64,000 bases of DNA, taken from positions 1,427,113-1,491,112 of the forward strand of contig QRDG01000062.1 of NCBI GenBank assembly GCA_012064385.1. Reading direction: 5' to 3'. The position numbers and the translations under genes are program-made. The DNA comes from Puccinellia tenuiflora (Eukaryota; Streptophyta; Magnoliopsida; Poales; Poaceae). Within the stretch, counting starts at the first letter, position 1. Each line of letters starts with the position of its first letter. The notes beneath the pieces were generated by a model. The model worked only from the letters and a program-made list of their open reading frames with translations, made no database searches and had not been told where the DNA came from. Shown here piece by piece: positions 34,656 to 46,833 of the stretch.

Positions 34656-37600
34656 TGTAACACCCCAAAAATTGGATTCCAAATTTAGTGGTGTTTTCTC
34701 AGGTCCGAAAAACTTTTTCTCGTATCTCAAAATTATTTTGCCCTCTGGTGCTAGATGATGCGCTCGTGTCCTTTTTCTCTTAGATAAATCCAGAGAATCT
34801 CCGGTGGTTTCTTAGCCACTTTAAAAAAAAAAAACCTCCGCTAGGGTTTTCCTAACACCTCATAACCTATATATTGGGATATGAAAATCCTAATATTCCA
34901 TCTGCCTTTTGAACCATATCTCCTAGCTTGGAAACTCCACCGATTAATGCAAGATCCCCTTAACCATTTATTATCCTCCACATGCAAAATATTGCATATT
35001 TACCAAATGCAATATTACCAAAACCCTCGATAAATATTTCAGTGCTTGTCTTGGTCAAGGAGTTATTTCCTAACATGTACCTCTCTACATAAATCCATGA
35101 TATAATCTTTATGCCGTTATCCATCACCCATGATTATTCCAAAATATCCACGAGATATTTCTTATGCTTGACAACCTTTTGGATAAACCAAACCCATGAG
35201 AATTTGAGCACATGGGATAAATACCAACCCAAGCCAATTAAGGGGTATATTTATTCCCTCCAATAAAATCCCTCCACCTCATTTGTTTGGTATACCTTAT
35301 ATACCATGGCATTAAGTTTTCACCCACTTTTGGAACCATGCCAACCTACCTCTTGTGAAGATATTTCTACATGGAGGGTGATAGACCATCATCTTCTCCT
35401 CTGATACATCCATGAGGTCATTAGCCCAACCACAAGATGCTAAAACCCGGGTTAAAGCCCTAATGGCGATGATCCTCTCCTTATGGTCCTTTTCGGACTT
35501 TTACCCAAAACCATATTTGGAGGCGACCCTTTGAGCTCAAACTCAGTGAACCATCTCCTAGCATCCAAACATAACCACTGTAATTTTTCTGGAATTTATT
35601 TACGTCGAAAAGTTCGTTCGGGCATTTCGTCGAGCACCTTGTGAGCAGGGAGGGAGTCGAGTTGCTTTGCTTAACCTAGCCTACTTAAGAGTGTGGTCGG
35701 TGCCTAACCAAGCTCCAGCGTGCTCCTCGTGCTTCACTGTGCGCCAGCTCACCGTTCCCATCCTCTCCACCGTCCTCTGTAGCCGAAGAACGTCATGGAT
35801 GACCTCAAACCGCCATTCATGGCCGAGCTACCAAGCACCCACCTCTCCTCTCTCCCGGCTATAAGAAGCTCCCCCTAACCCTCAGTTGCGCTCACAGACC
35901 TCACTCCTCCCTCCCCAGACCCTCTCGCTTGAGTTCACGAAGAAACGAGCTCGTGGGAGCTCGGTTAGCTTCCCACGACCGAAACCCTAGAGGCTCGGGT
36001 AGCGAGCTCCACGACCTCCTCTGCCATAGGAAACACCACCCACGGGAGCGGTGCAGCTCCATGACCTCGTTACCGTCCTCACCATAGCCTCTAGCCCACC
36101 TCATCGCCGCCCCCAAGCTCCACCCGAGCTCCTGCCGTGGCCGCACGGTCGAGCTCGCGAGCGAAGCGCCGGAGGCGTCCCCGTCGTCGAAGCCGCCTCC
36201 CCTGGGTGCGGTGGTCCACGGAGTTCCCATCCCCGCCGCCGGCCGGCCTCCCGGCGCCCCGCTTGGCCGTCCCCGGCCAGCTCCTGCCGTCCAGTACGCG
36301 GGACGGAGCAAGAAGACCTCCTGTGGTCGATTCCCTGCTCTTCTCTTTTTTTTCTGTTTTTGGATCGGTCTGAACCGTTTTCTTTGGCCCAGCCCAGCAG
36401 AGCAGCAGCACGCGGCCCAGCCTTGGCCTACCAGCGGCCGGCCAGGCGCAGCAGCACGCAGGCACGCCCACGGCCCATCCGCGGCCCGTGCAGTTTTTTT
36501 TTCCGCGGATCTGTTTTTCTTTTCCCGCTGGACAAATTTTCAAACGGCAATATCTTTTGAACCGTAAGTCCGTTTTCGGTGATTCAAATTTCTAAATCTT
36601 CGTCTCGACGAGATCTTTCCGGTGGTTCTGATTTCATTTCATTCCAAAATAATTCTATGAGGTGCCCTTTTGTACGTGCATTCCGGAGTCCGTGGAACGG
36701 GGCTATCGCTGCCCTACGCCGCGGGACCAACCCGACCTCTCCAAGCCCAATGGATCCTGTCGTCGAAGGCAAGCTAACCCCTTGCTATGAGCAGTCCCGC
36801 AAGTTGTTTGTTATTCGCTTATTGTCATGCCAAGTGTTATATTTGTCTGCGTTTGGTATTTATATTATGTCGGTCTGTTAATGTTGCCTTGTTTTGTACT
36901 TCATCCATATATGCATTAGATTGATGTATGAATTATCTGTGCGCCTCGCACTTGCGTGGCTTTGACAACTAAATAACAAAAACATGCGTTGATTGTTTGC
37001 TTCTTCTTCAACGCCGAGGCTAGGTGCGGACAAATGTCGGCCCGTGATCCTCGGAGTTGGGGGCATTTGCCAAAAGAGTTATTTGCTTCTTGTCCCTCCG
37101 TCAAATATGGTTGGCGTAGACCACCCGGACTGCGACGCTTGGGAGCTGACTTTCCATTTGGTTCTTTTTGCCGAGATTGCTGACACCACGTCGAGGGAAC
37201 CCTCGAGTGGAATGGATGCTCTCTCATTCTTATGATTGCTTTTCGGTTTAGTTTTGGAGACTATATGCCCAACTCCCCACTTCCTGGTCAACGGTCGGAC
37301 GATAACGCCGCCAAAGACTTGCGCGTGGAGGAACGGATGCGTAACAGACTCCGCCTGTGCTATATTATTGTACTAACCCCCGAGTGACACCGGCCGGGTT
37401 GCCCGCCACAGTCACCCGGGTATGCTTATTATTATTCTGTGACACTAACCCCCGTGTGACACCGGCCGGGTTGCCCGCCACAGTCACCCGGGTATTATTA
37501 TTGTGATGTGGTTATTTATTCATGCAAGTGTTAGGCATGTCTAGGCTATGTTTGTTTGTGCTTGTTTGCGTTGCTAATGCCTTGTTGGTTGTGATTATTG

Positions 37601-38990
37601 TGTTGAACTAATCCTTTGTTGGTTGGGCGTGTGAATGCTGAAACTTGATTAAATGAAACACCCCTCCAAACAACGATGAGGTCTATTCATAGTGCCACTA
37701 ATCTGAACCCTTGAACGCACTACCACTGTCGCCCCAAATGGGAGAGCCTTAACCTATGTAACCTATCAAGCCTCCTTGGATGCTACCCTCTTGGCAAGTC
37801 TAGTCGGTTACTGCATAGTTGTGGTCGGGGCTAGTCTTGCGAAGGTTCCGGAGCTAGGCGTTGCTCATTCGTTGGGGACGTGCCGGATTCACTTCGTCAT
37901 AAGACTTAGCCCGAGTGGTAAGTCGGTAGTTATACAAGGAGTGTCCTGGTAGCGTGAACGGTTATGTAAGTGTATCTTGCCTTAGCTAAGTAAGGTGCAT
38001 TTAGATGAGTGGTAACTGCAAACTCTCGAGAGTCTCAACCTAGCAAGCTAGCCTCGTTCCTGGGATATGGAACACCAGTTCAGTGTCGGTCACACTGTGT
38101 GTCTTTGTCGTGTCCGGAGGTTAAAAATTAAGGCTTGTCTGAAAGAAGTAATGAACGACCTGATTACACTAAATGAACAAATAAGATGATGCAGGGAATA
38201 TTGTCTTGAGATGTTGATGGTAAACCGTGTCATGGGATGGCGGGGTGATCGTTGGAAGCCTAGAGTTAGGCCTGAGCCAACATCAACCGTGCATGCCCAG
38301 AGTGGAAAGATGAGGCCAGCGGGCCTGGCAGTGACCACAGGTGCTGTTGTGTATTGTTTGGGTACCAACTGGTACACTCGTCTACTCGTCACAGGTAAGC
38401 TCGTTGTATGATTGCCGGTGCACGATCCAACCCCACCTGGCTTGGACTCTACACTGGTAATACCCCATTGTTTGCTTATGCCATGTTTTGCTTGTGATGC
38501 CATGCTACTTTTATGCCATGTACCTAGAGTAGACTCTTGCCATGTGTAGAATTTTATTTCAAATGTATCTTGCTGCATGATTGTTGGATTGTTTGTAGTG
38601 AGGGGAAATACTTGCTGAGTGCATAATAATGTACTCACGGGCCTTGTGATTGTGGCCAGATTTTGGCGAGGATTCATCTTCAACCTTAGCGAGGATTTGG
38701 AGCAAGAGCGTGCTAGGTTCAGTAGCCCAGCCAGATGCCTGTGGAGTGGAGCCGCTCCAAGCCGTTGCCACAGCCGTCTTCCGCTGCCAGTTAAACTCTG
38801 TCCTGAGCCATGCTTGGCTTGATATTTTGTCATGCCTTGATGGCCTTGTAAACCATTTGTAGCCCTTTGGGCCTGATTGTGTAATGATATTTTCGCTATG
38901 TTGCATTGTCGTAACGTGCGTCCAGATATCCTGGGCTGGCGCACGGGGCGACCACCTCTCTGGCGATATGTGTCAGAGGGGGGTGCCACA
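34656..38990 (+). repeat. 3' LTR of the young LARD-like element
   Basis: Also 4,335 bp. By eye I find about five substitutions against the 5' LTR (for example CTCACGTCC/CTCAGGTCC, GACACTGG/GACACCGG, CACCTGGG/CACCCGGG, TTTGTGTTG/TTTGCGTTG, GGGCATGTG/GGGCGTGTG) and several one- or two-base indels, mostly in homopolymers. The 72-bp duplication is present (37372, 37444). Confidence 0.93.
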
Positions 38991-38995
38991 CTTCA

Positions 38996-41091
38996 ACTTG
39001 AGAGTACCGTTGAGCCACCAATCTAGCCTTGTTCCTCACAACCATGCCATGTTCATCTTGCTTGTTCTTGAAGATCCACTTTGTTCCAATAACATTGCGG
39101 CACTCCTTTGGCTTCTCAACTAGCTTCCAAACTTTATTGTGCTCAAAATTGTTAAGCTCTTCATGCATGGCTTGCAACCAATCCGGATCTTCAAGAGCTT
39201 CGGACACTTTCTTCGGTTCCACCATGGCAAGATGAGCTTGATGATCACTAAAGTTTGCCAATTGCCTTCGGGTGGACACTTTGCTTCTCACATCACCAAT
39301 AACCTTCTCAACAGTATGTTCACGAAGTTCCATGGTTCTTGCAACTCTAGCTCGACGACGGGCTTCGATATCCTCATTGCATCTTGGAGGTATCACTTGA
39401 TCATCTTGATCATTTGGGTCCCCGTCTTGACCGGAAGGTTGACCTTGATCATCACTAGGCGTGGCTTCAACATTTGAAGAAGAAGATGATTGAGCAAGGT
39501 CTTGATCATGGCTATCTTCACGAATAGGTGAGTTGGGCTCTTGCATAGCAACTTGATCAAGGGGTTGAGGGTCTTCAACTTGTTCTTGGGTTGGTGCAAT
39601 AGGCTCTTCATTAGCTTGATTTTCTTGAGTAGATGAAGGCTCCACTTGAGTAGAGCATTGTCCTTCTCGATCCGCCACAAGGGGTTCCTCAACGGGGCGG
39701 AAAAATCCCACACCCATTCTTCTTATGGCTTCTTGAGGAATTACATCATCTACATCGGAAACATGAAATTGCGCCACTTGGGAGCCGTCATTTTCCCCGA
39801 ACACCACACTACAAGATTCTATGATACGCCGTGAGGCTTTATCATAGATTCTATAAGTGTGGGATTCGGCACCATAACCAACAAATATACCCTCTAGAGA
39901 TTTAGATTCGAATTTAGTTAAGCGACAACCTTTAATCAAATAGAAACACTTACAACCGAAGACACGGAAGTAGGAGATGTTAGGCTTGTTGCCGGTGAGG
40001 ATCTCATAGGGAGTCTTGTTCAACCCTTTACGGAAGTAGAGCCGGTTGGATGAATGACATGCCGTGGATATAGCCTCCGCCCAAAAACTTAACGGAGTCT
40101 TAAACTCCGCTAACATGGACCTTGCTATATCCATAAGAGTCCGGTTCTTCCTCTCAGCTACACCATTTTGTTGAGGGGTATAAGTTGCGGAATATTGATG
40201 ACGAATACCCTCTTCACTAAGAAACTCATTGAGGGTGTAGTTCTTGAACTCGGAGCCATTGTCACTTCTAATAGCCAATATGGGGACATTGTGTTGACGT
40301 CGCATTTCAATGGAGAAGTCGGTGAAGGTTTGTTGGGTCTCACTCTTCGACTTGAAGAAATAAACCCAAGTGAATCTTGAATAGTCATCAACAATCACCA
40401 AACAATACTTCTTCCCACCTAGACTTGCTTCGGGAACGGCACCAAAAAGATCCACATGGAGGAGCTCCAAGATCCTCTTGGATGAAATAATAGTCTTGGT
40501 AGGGTGAGGAGAATCATGCATCTTGCCTTCAACACAATCCCTACAAACACGATCTTTGGCAAAAGAGATATCTTGTTTTAATCCGAGAATGTGGCCACCC
40601 TTGTGGGGACTTTGCAAAGTTCTCATGTTGACATGGGCTAGGCGGCGATGCCACAACCAACCGTTGTCGGCCTTTCCGAATAGGCACATCGAATTTGAAG
40701 TGGTTTTCCCTGAAAATTCAACCACAAACAAATCATCCTCGACGTACCCAACGAAAGCGACCTTTAGAGTCTTGCTCCACAAGAGTACCACGACATCAAT
40801 ATCAAAGAAGACGGCGAAACCCATCTTATTAAGTGCACGAACGGAAAGTAAATTAAAACCAAGGTCTTTGACAAGCATGACATTCACTAGGGTGATATCC
40901 CTAGCGATTACCACCTTGCCAAAGCCCAATACCTCGGATTTTGATCAATCTCCATAAGTGACGGTTGCTTCATTTAGATTTGGTCTCAACTCCGTCATTA
41001 ATTCCTTGCTTCCGGTCATATGTTTTGTGCATCCACTATCAAGCACCCATTTTGACCCACCGGAAGCATAGTCCTACAAGAAATCATTGCT
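38996..41091 (-). pseudogene. Sirevirus pol: protease, integrase and start of reverse transcriptase
   Basis: Minus strand. The protease core (WVLDSGCTKHMTG, about 41025-41060) lies between a TAG upstream (41077-41079) and a TGA near 40946. The frame from 40929 gives GAG-pre-integrase (WLWHRRLAHVN ... CRDCVEGK), the integrase core with D (LLHVDLFG), D (IRSDNGSEFKN) and E (QQNGVAERKNRT), the integrase C-terminal part (EGIFVGYGAESHTYRIYD), a serine/glutamine-rich linker, and the RT N-terminus (EALEDPDWLQAMHEELNNFE, GTKWIFKNKQDEHG). It is cut at 38995 by the LARD-like insertion; frame residues beyond that come from the inserted LTR. The integrase is complete; the protease is separated by stops. 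Confidence 0.9.
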
Positions 41092-43585
41092 TTGATTTAG
41101 GTCCCCATTTCTCAATGGGTCCTCTTTTGTTAGCAACAAGGGTCTTAGGAACCCAAATAGAATGAGCAATAGGCATATTTCTAGGACCAACAAACTTAGC
41201 ATAGACATCCCCATAATAATCAACAAATATAATGTAGTGTGGGTTAGTTTTTCCCGCAAAGTCATCACTAGTGGTTTTGCCCCTTGTGGCACTCCCACTA
41301 GCAATGTTGACCTTCTTAGCTTGGGGAATCTTCTTTGCTTGAGGAGCACTAGAAATGTTGGCCTTCTTAGCTTGAGGGGTCTTCTTTGCTTGGGGACCTC
41401 TAGCATCCTTCATGAAACCCTCTTTCTCCTTTTCTTCCTCAACGAACCCAAGACCAACTCTCCCCTTTTGTGGAGTAATAAACGGTTTCTTACCTAGGGA
41501 GATGGCCTTAGCAAGATTGATCTTCAACCTAGCATTTTCTTCAATGATATTTGCATGATCACAAGTAATGGGAGTGGAGGAACTAGGCATATCATTTTTA
41601 GGCGGTTGAGCTTGAAGTTGTTCATACGACTTAGTGAGGGTAGAGTGTTCACTCTCCAATGCTTTGTGGGCCTTGGAGAGCTTCTCTAGCTCCTCGGTTA
41701 GTCTAGAATGACCAACACGAAGCTCGACCTTTTCTTTCTTACATGCTATTTATTTAGCAATTGCATGATCACGTTCTTTAATGAGTTTAGCAATAATTAC
41801 ATCATTTGATTCTTCTATAGATTCTAGTTGTTGCTCTAGAGAAACTCTAAGCTCATGCTCTTCTTCAAGATTGTCTTTCAAGGATGCAATTTCCATAGCA
41901 TCCTCTCTTTCAATCTTACCCTTGATCTCAAGCATTTCTTGAGCTTCACCATATTGACTCATAAGAGCCTCAACATGCTTCTTTGTTTCACCTTGCATGT
42001 TAGTGATAAAGTGATCGAAAGCAACTATTTACTCTTCGATTTTAAGACTAGTAGCATAATCCATATTACTCATTGCCTTAGGAGATGAGGGAGATGATAC
42101 CTCGGTGGTCTTGGCCATGAAGCATCTTGCGGAGGAGTTGGAGACATTCTCATTGGGGGCTTCAAATAGGGAAGGAGATGATGAAGAAGCAATAGCAATG
42201 GCGGCAACTTCATTTGTGGGCTCTTCTTCTTCCCCGGATGAGTACTCTTCTTGAGCAAGCAATACAAATCTCGGAGGCTTCTTGTTGATGGCATTCTTCT
42301 TGAAGAAAGGTTTCTTATGGGTGTCCTTTGACTTGTCCTTCCTAACAAGCTTTCCTCCATGAAGTTCTCGATTCTCAAATGGACACTCGGCTACAAAGTG
42401 ATATTTGTCTTGGCAATTGTAGCAAGAACGAACTCTTTGGCCACCCTCCTTCCTTCCACTTGCCTTGTTGACAAAATCCCTTGCCTTGGACGGACTCTTC
42501 CAAAAGACTTTAGATGTGAGAGCCGCATAGTCCTTGAGAGTATCTTGAAAATCTTTGGGATCCCAATGTGACACATCTTCTTGATCCTCATTATCATCGT
42601 CTTACTCCACAACCTTGGCCTTCAAAGCAAGCGAAGAACCTCTATGCATTCCAATGGCTCGGGCTCGAGCATCTTCGGCGTTCTTGGCGGCCACCTTGTA
42701 TGCCGCCATCTCTTGCATGACTTCATTAGATGACATGAGGTGATAGTTGTGTCTTCCTTGGAGACTCTTCAAGTCGGTGGATTCGAACGGCCAAAGAGCA
42801 CTCACATACTTCCTCTTGATCCAAGCATCATCCACATAGGTTGCACCAAGGGCTCGAAATTGAGTGGCAAGGGTCTTGAGTCTTCGATACATTTCTTCAC
42901 GATCTTCACCATCTATCATGAAAAAGCCCTCGGCTTGGTTTCTCAAGGCTTCAAATCTATTCATTTGCATGCTCTCATTACCGACAAACTCTTGAGTGAG
43001 AATATCCCAAGCTTCTTTGGCGGTGGTGGCAAGCTCGATGTGAGACATGTGCTTTTCTCCCACAGCGGTATGAATTATGTTGAGAGCCAAGTCATTGAGT
43101 TGACCATCCACAACTTCTCTTCTTGTCATGTTGCTTGGGTCGACGGCCTTGAAGCCAACTTCGATGATTCTCCATAGCTCGCTCGAAGCGCTGTTGATAT
43201 GAGATCTCATAAGAAATTGCCAGTTAGAAAAACAAGATGGATTAAACTTAGGTGGATCACCCCTATTGTTTATATGAGGATGCGGGATAGGTGGGTCGAC
43301 GGAGTACTTAAATGGAACACCATGGTACTCCTCCTTCCCATTATCAATTTTAGAAGGGGATTCATTAGTGAGTTGTTCGCCCTCCCCACTATGAGCGGCG
43401 GAAGCATTAGCCTCTAGGGATGGTGCGGCGGGTGGCTTATTGCCATTCAAGAGTTGCCTCATCATAGCACGCAACTCCTCCATTTGAGTGTCCATAGATG
43501 ATTTCAAGCTTGTTTCCAAATTCTTGAGATCATCCATGGACACCGGAGGGGTGCTACCACCCGTAACATCATCACCGTCACCCAT
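41084..43585 (-). pseudogene. Sirevirus gag, zinc knuckle and coiled-coil region
   Basis: A single minus frame runs from ATG 43585 to 41084 with internal stops at about 42602, 42029 and 41750. Gag proper (327 codons before the first stop) has the copia capsid domain (FSNWQFLMRSHINSAS, TAKEAWDILTQEF). The next part has a CCHC zinc knuckle, CYNCQDKYHFVAEC, at about 42420, then an acidic serine-rich stretch, a coiled coil (41998-41750, DNLEEEHELRVSLEQQLESI) and a linker with repeated QAKKTPQAKK. A long gag with coiled coil is typical of Sireviruses, where gag can bind host light-chain proteins. Protease follows in another frame. Confidence 0.87.
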
Positions 43586-43621
43586 ACTCTCTTAGGCGGT
43601 GAAGCCTAACTTAAGAGCCAA

Positions 43622-43634
43622 GGCTCTGATACCA
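43622..43634 (-). other. primer-binding site of the Sirevirus
   Basis: On the minus strand TGGTATCAGAGCC, complementary to initiator methionine tRNA, lies two bases from the end of the 5' LTR (43637). It fixes the minus orientation. Confidence 0.9.
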
Positions 43635-43636
43635 AT

Positions 43637-44928
43637 TGAAAGGATCGTATGGGCACCTAGAGGGGGGGTGAATAGGTGCTACACCAATTTTTAATTCTTT
43701 TTTGATTTTAGGCTTAACACAAAGGTAAATTATCTAGATATGCAATTATGCTGAATTTACCTATATGAGAAGCAAACTAAAACAACTAGGCAAATAACGA
43801 AACAAGTAAAGACAACTAAGGGAAAGAGATAACCGAAAGTAGAAGCACGCGGAGACAAGGATGTATTCCCGAGTTCCTCCTTGTTAAGGTAGTACGTCTC
43901 GTTGGAGGGGTGTGAGCTCGCCACAAGAGGCCTACTCAAGATACCACAAAGGCCTCACCCTATTCTCCGATGAACCGCACCCGAGGGTTTGGTTCACCTT
44001 CCACTATCGGAATCCTTCGAGGCGGAATCCGGAGCCTTTACAATGTTTTTGGGGCACACACCCACAACTTAATTGGGGGCTCCCAAATCAACACATCTGT
44101 CACAATTACAATAAGTAGTAAGCACAAGAATTCTAGGGTAACACAATGCTAACCCTAGAAACGAAATCCTCAAGTGAATGAGGGGGGAATGAAGAACGGC
44201 TTGGTGAAGATGTAGATCGGGGCCTTCTCCTTCAATCCTCCAAAAATCAACGAATTTGGGTGGAGGGATTGGGAGATCTCTTCGATTTGAGCTTTTTCGT
44301 GATGGAGGAGAGAGAGTTGCAAGAGCTAGCTAGTCCAATGTAGGGGGAGGGGTATAAATACCCCTCCAGGAAATCTAGCCGTTTGAAAAGCGCAGGGTCG
44401 GAATTTCCGGTATTAAGTACCGGAACTTCCGGCCTAGAGGCCGGAACTTCCGGTGGGCCGGAAATCTCCGGGGAGAATTTCCGCCCAAAACCTCCGGGAC
44501 CCCTCCCGAGAGGAAAACCCAAAATGACTTAGCCAAATTTCCACCAGAAATTTTCCAGGGCCGAAACTTCCGGCCAGGAGGCCGGAACTTCCGGACCACC
44601 GGAAATTTCCGGGGGGAACTTCCGGGGAGAAGTTCCGGGACCCCTCCAGAGAGGAATCCCAAAAAAAGACTTAGCCGTTTTCGCGCTTGGCCGGAACTTC
44701 CGGCCAAAGGCTGGAATTTCCACCCACCGGAAATTCTGCCCAAAGGGCCGGAACTTCCGGTCCACAAAAGGCAGAAAACCTACTCCACAGAGATTCTCTT
44801 CTCCTTCTTCGATCTTTTCACCTTCTGGGCCTAATCAACTAAGAAACCTGTCAAGACACTTTAACACACATGATTAGCCCACAAAATGTGTTGTCATTAA
44901 ATCACCAAAACTAAGAGATGTTCTTTCA
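43637..44928 (-). repeat. 5' LTR of the Sirevirus
   Basis: The 1,292-bp LTR begins (minus strand) TGAAAGAACATCTC at 44928 and ends CGATCCTTTCA at 43637. The 44385-44765 part holds at least five exact CCGGAACTTCCGG motifs and many half sites. A TATA motif (GGGTATTTATACCCC, minus) is at about 44350. Compared with the 3' LTR, several indels are concentrated in the repeat zone. Confidence 0.92.
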
Positions 44929-45098
44929 ACCGGTCTCTCGTGCGTGGACGAGTAAAGTTGGTCTGGGCCGCTTCGATCAAGCTATCCCGCAAGATACAAA
45001 ATACACGCGGGAAGGTAGCAACAAGAATATCAACGCCCACAACTCCTTGTGTTCTAATCACACCAACGTCTACGAATAGATCTAGGCTCTGATACCAC
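44929..45098 (-). mobile_element. leader of copia element A, proximal part, with primer-binding site
   Basis: It continues the leader broken at 22998: the text after ACCGG (TCTCTCGTGCGTGGACGAGT) equals that of the related leader at 48752. The primer-binding site TGGTATCAGAGCC (minus, 45085-45097) touches the LTR. Confidence 0.9.
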
Positions 45099-46833
45099 TG
45101 AAAGGTTCGTTGCATAGAAAAAAATCCTACGAAACAGGCGGAAGAAACCCAACGGATCTAGATCTATTAGACGAAGGTAGCGAAGAAGAGACCCAATCTC
45201 TTACCCTTGAAGAACGAACAAACACATTTTGTCGATGCAGGGGTTGGCTAGTAGATCCCCGCAACTAGTCTCATCTAGTCGCGAGGAGATGTAGACTTCC
45301 TCCGCACGAGCAGCACCTCCATGGTATCCACACGTACAGCTCGATGTAGACTTCCTCTCCTTGATCCCGCAAGCGAGGAGGAAGTGTCTCATGAGATCCC
45401 AGCAGCACGACGGTGTGGTGGTGGAGATGGTGGAGGTTTCCCGCGGATAGGGCTTCGCCAAGCCGTGCACACGAGAGAAAAGAGGAGGGAGGAGAGGGGT
45501 GGCGGCTAGGGTTTCATGGGGGGTGCGCCCCAGCCCTCCCCTTCTCCTTATATAGGCGTAAGGGGGCTGTGGGGGGCGCCCCAAACCCATCTAGGGCTGG
45601 CCAAGGGGGGTAACTTGCCCCCCCCCCCAAGGCGCCCTACTTAGGGTTAGGGCTGCCCCCACTTGCCTTGGCCGCATGGGCCTTCGGGACCAGGTGCGGC
45701 CAGCCCATGTGGGCTGCTGCACCTCCCGTCGGTCCATGTTGGTTATTCCCGGTTCGTGGGCCCCACTATGGAACCTTCCGGAACCTCCTAGAAACTTCCG
45801 GTACTCTACCGGAAATTCCCGAACTTTTCCGACGCCTCTGGAAACCACTTTCCTTATATGAATTTTATTCTCCGGACTCTTCCGGAGCTCCTCGTGATGT
45901 CTAGGATCTCATCCGAGACTCCGAATCAACATTTGATTACACCATTAATTATCTCAACCTAAGCCCTAGCTACAACGAAGCCTTAAGTGTGTGACCCTAC
46001 GGGTTCGAGAACATGTAGACATGATCTAATCAATAACCAGTAGCAGGACCGGGATGTCCATATTGGTTCCTAAATATTCAATGAAGTTCTTTATCGGTTG
46101 AACCACGATGTCAGGGATTCAATTAATCCCGTATACGATTCTCTTTGTCTCACGATATATCACTTGCCCGAGATTTGATCGTCGGTATCACCATACCTAG
46201 TTCAATCTCATTACATGGCAAGTTCTCTTTACTCGTTCCATAATATAGAATAGCCGTGACTACCACTTAGTCACATGTTTGCAAACTTCCAGATGCTATA
46301 TTACCGAGAGGGCCCAGAGATATCTACTCCGTCACATGGAGGGACAAATCCCACTCTTGATTCATGACACCCAACAAGTACCATCGGAGATACCTGAAAG
46401 CCACCTTTATAATCACCCAGTTACGAAGTGACATTTGATGTGCACAAAACATTCCTCCGGTAAACAGGAGTGACACAATCTCATGGTCTAAGGAAACTAT
46501 ATTTGACATATACAAAAAAGCGTTAGCAATGAAACTATGTGACACGATCAATTTCTATGCTTTATCATTGGGTTTGTCCATCACATCATTCTCCTAATGA
46601 CATGATTCCCTTATCAAGTGACTATAACAAGTCCATGGTTAGGAAACCTTAACCAACTCTTGACTAACGAACTAGTTCAGTAGAGGCTTACTATTGACAC
46701 TTTGTTGTTTATAATCCACACATGTATTATGTTTCCGGGTAATACAATTATAGCATGGATAATAAACATTTATCATAAAATGAAATATGATAATAAACAA
46801 CTTTATTATTGTCTCTTGGGCATATTTCCAACA
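45099..46833 (-). repeat. 5' LTR of copia element A (Angela/WIS/BARE-like)
   Basis: The LTR starts on the minus strand TGTTGGAAATATGCCC (46833) and ends at 45099 next to the primer site; 1,735 bp fits Angela/BARE LTRs. A TATA box (CTTATATAAGG, minus) lies near 45550. A run of ten Cs is at 45620. The flank after 46833 is GGACT; no second copy can be checked because the other end of the element is lost. Confidence 0.88.

Larger units (their letters stand above)
28441..38995 (+). mobile_element. young non-autonomous LTR retrotransposon with 4,335-bp LTRs, TSD CTTCA
   Basis: The element (28446-38990, 10,545 bp) is flanked by CTTCA at 28441-28445 and 38991-38995. Both LTRs are 4,335 bp and start TGTAACACCCC and end GGGTGCCACA. 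A methionine-tRNA primer site follows the left LTR and a purine tract (TTAAGGGGGGAAGG) precedes the right one, so it reads plus. The internal region is only 1,875 bp and lacks gag, protease, RT, RNase H and integrase; it has a single 254-codon ORF. By build it is a large retrotransposon derivative (LARD, like Sukkula), probably mobilised by a gypsy element. Near-identity of the LTRs means a recent insertion. Confidence 0.93.
22994..44933 (-). mobile_element. full-length Sirevirus (Maximus-like copia) with TSD ACCGG
   Basis: The element occupies 22999-44928 on the minus strand, flanked by ACCGG at 22994-22998 and 44929-44933. It has a 5' LTR at 43637-44928, a methionine-tRNA primer site, gag, protease, integrase, reverse transcriptase, RNase H, an env-like ORF, a polypurine tract and a 3' LTR at 22999-24261. 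Without the nested 10.5-kb insertion it is about 11.4 kb. Sirevirus assignment rests on the copia domain order, the coiled-coil-rich gag, the env-like ORF after pol and the repeated palindromic motifs in the LTR, all known traits of that genus. Several stops and frameshifts make it non-autonomous now. Confidence 0.9.

Noticed and set aside
28446..38990. Segmental duplication of about 4.3 kb
   Set aside because: The two copies have LTR ends (TG...CA), a primer-binding site, a polypurine tract and a flanking five-base duplication. They are LTRs of one element.
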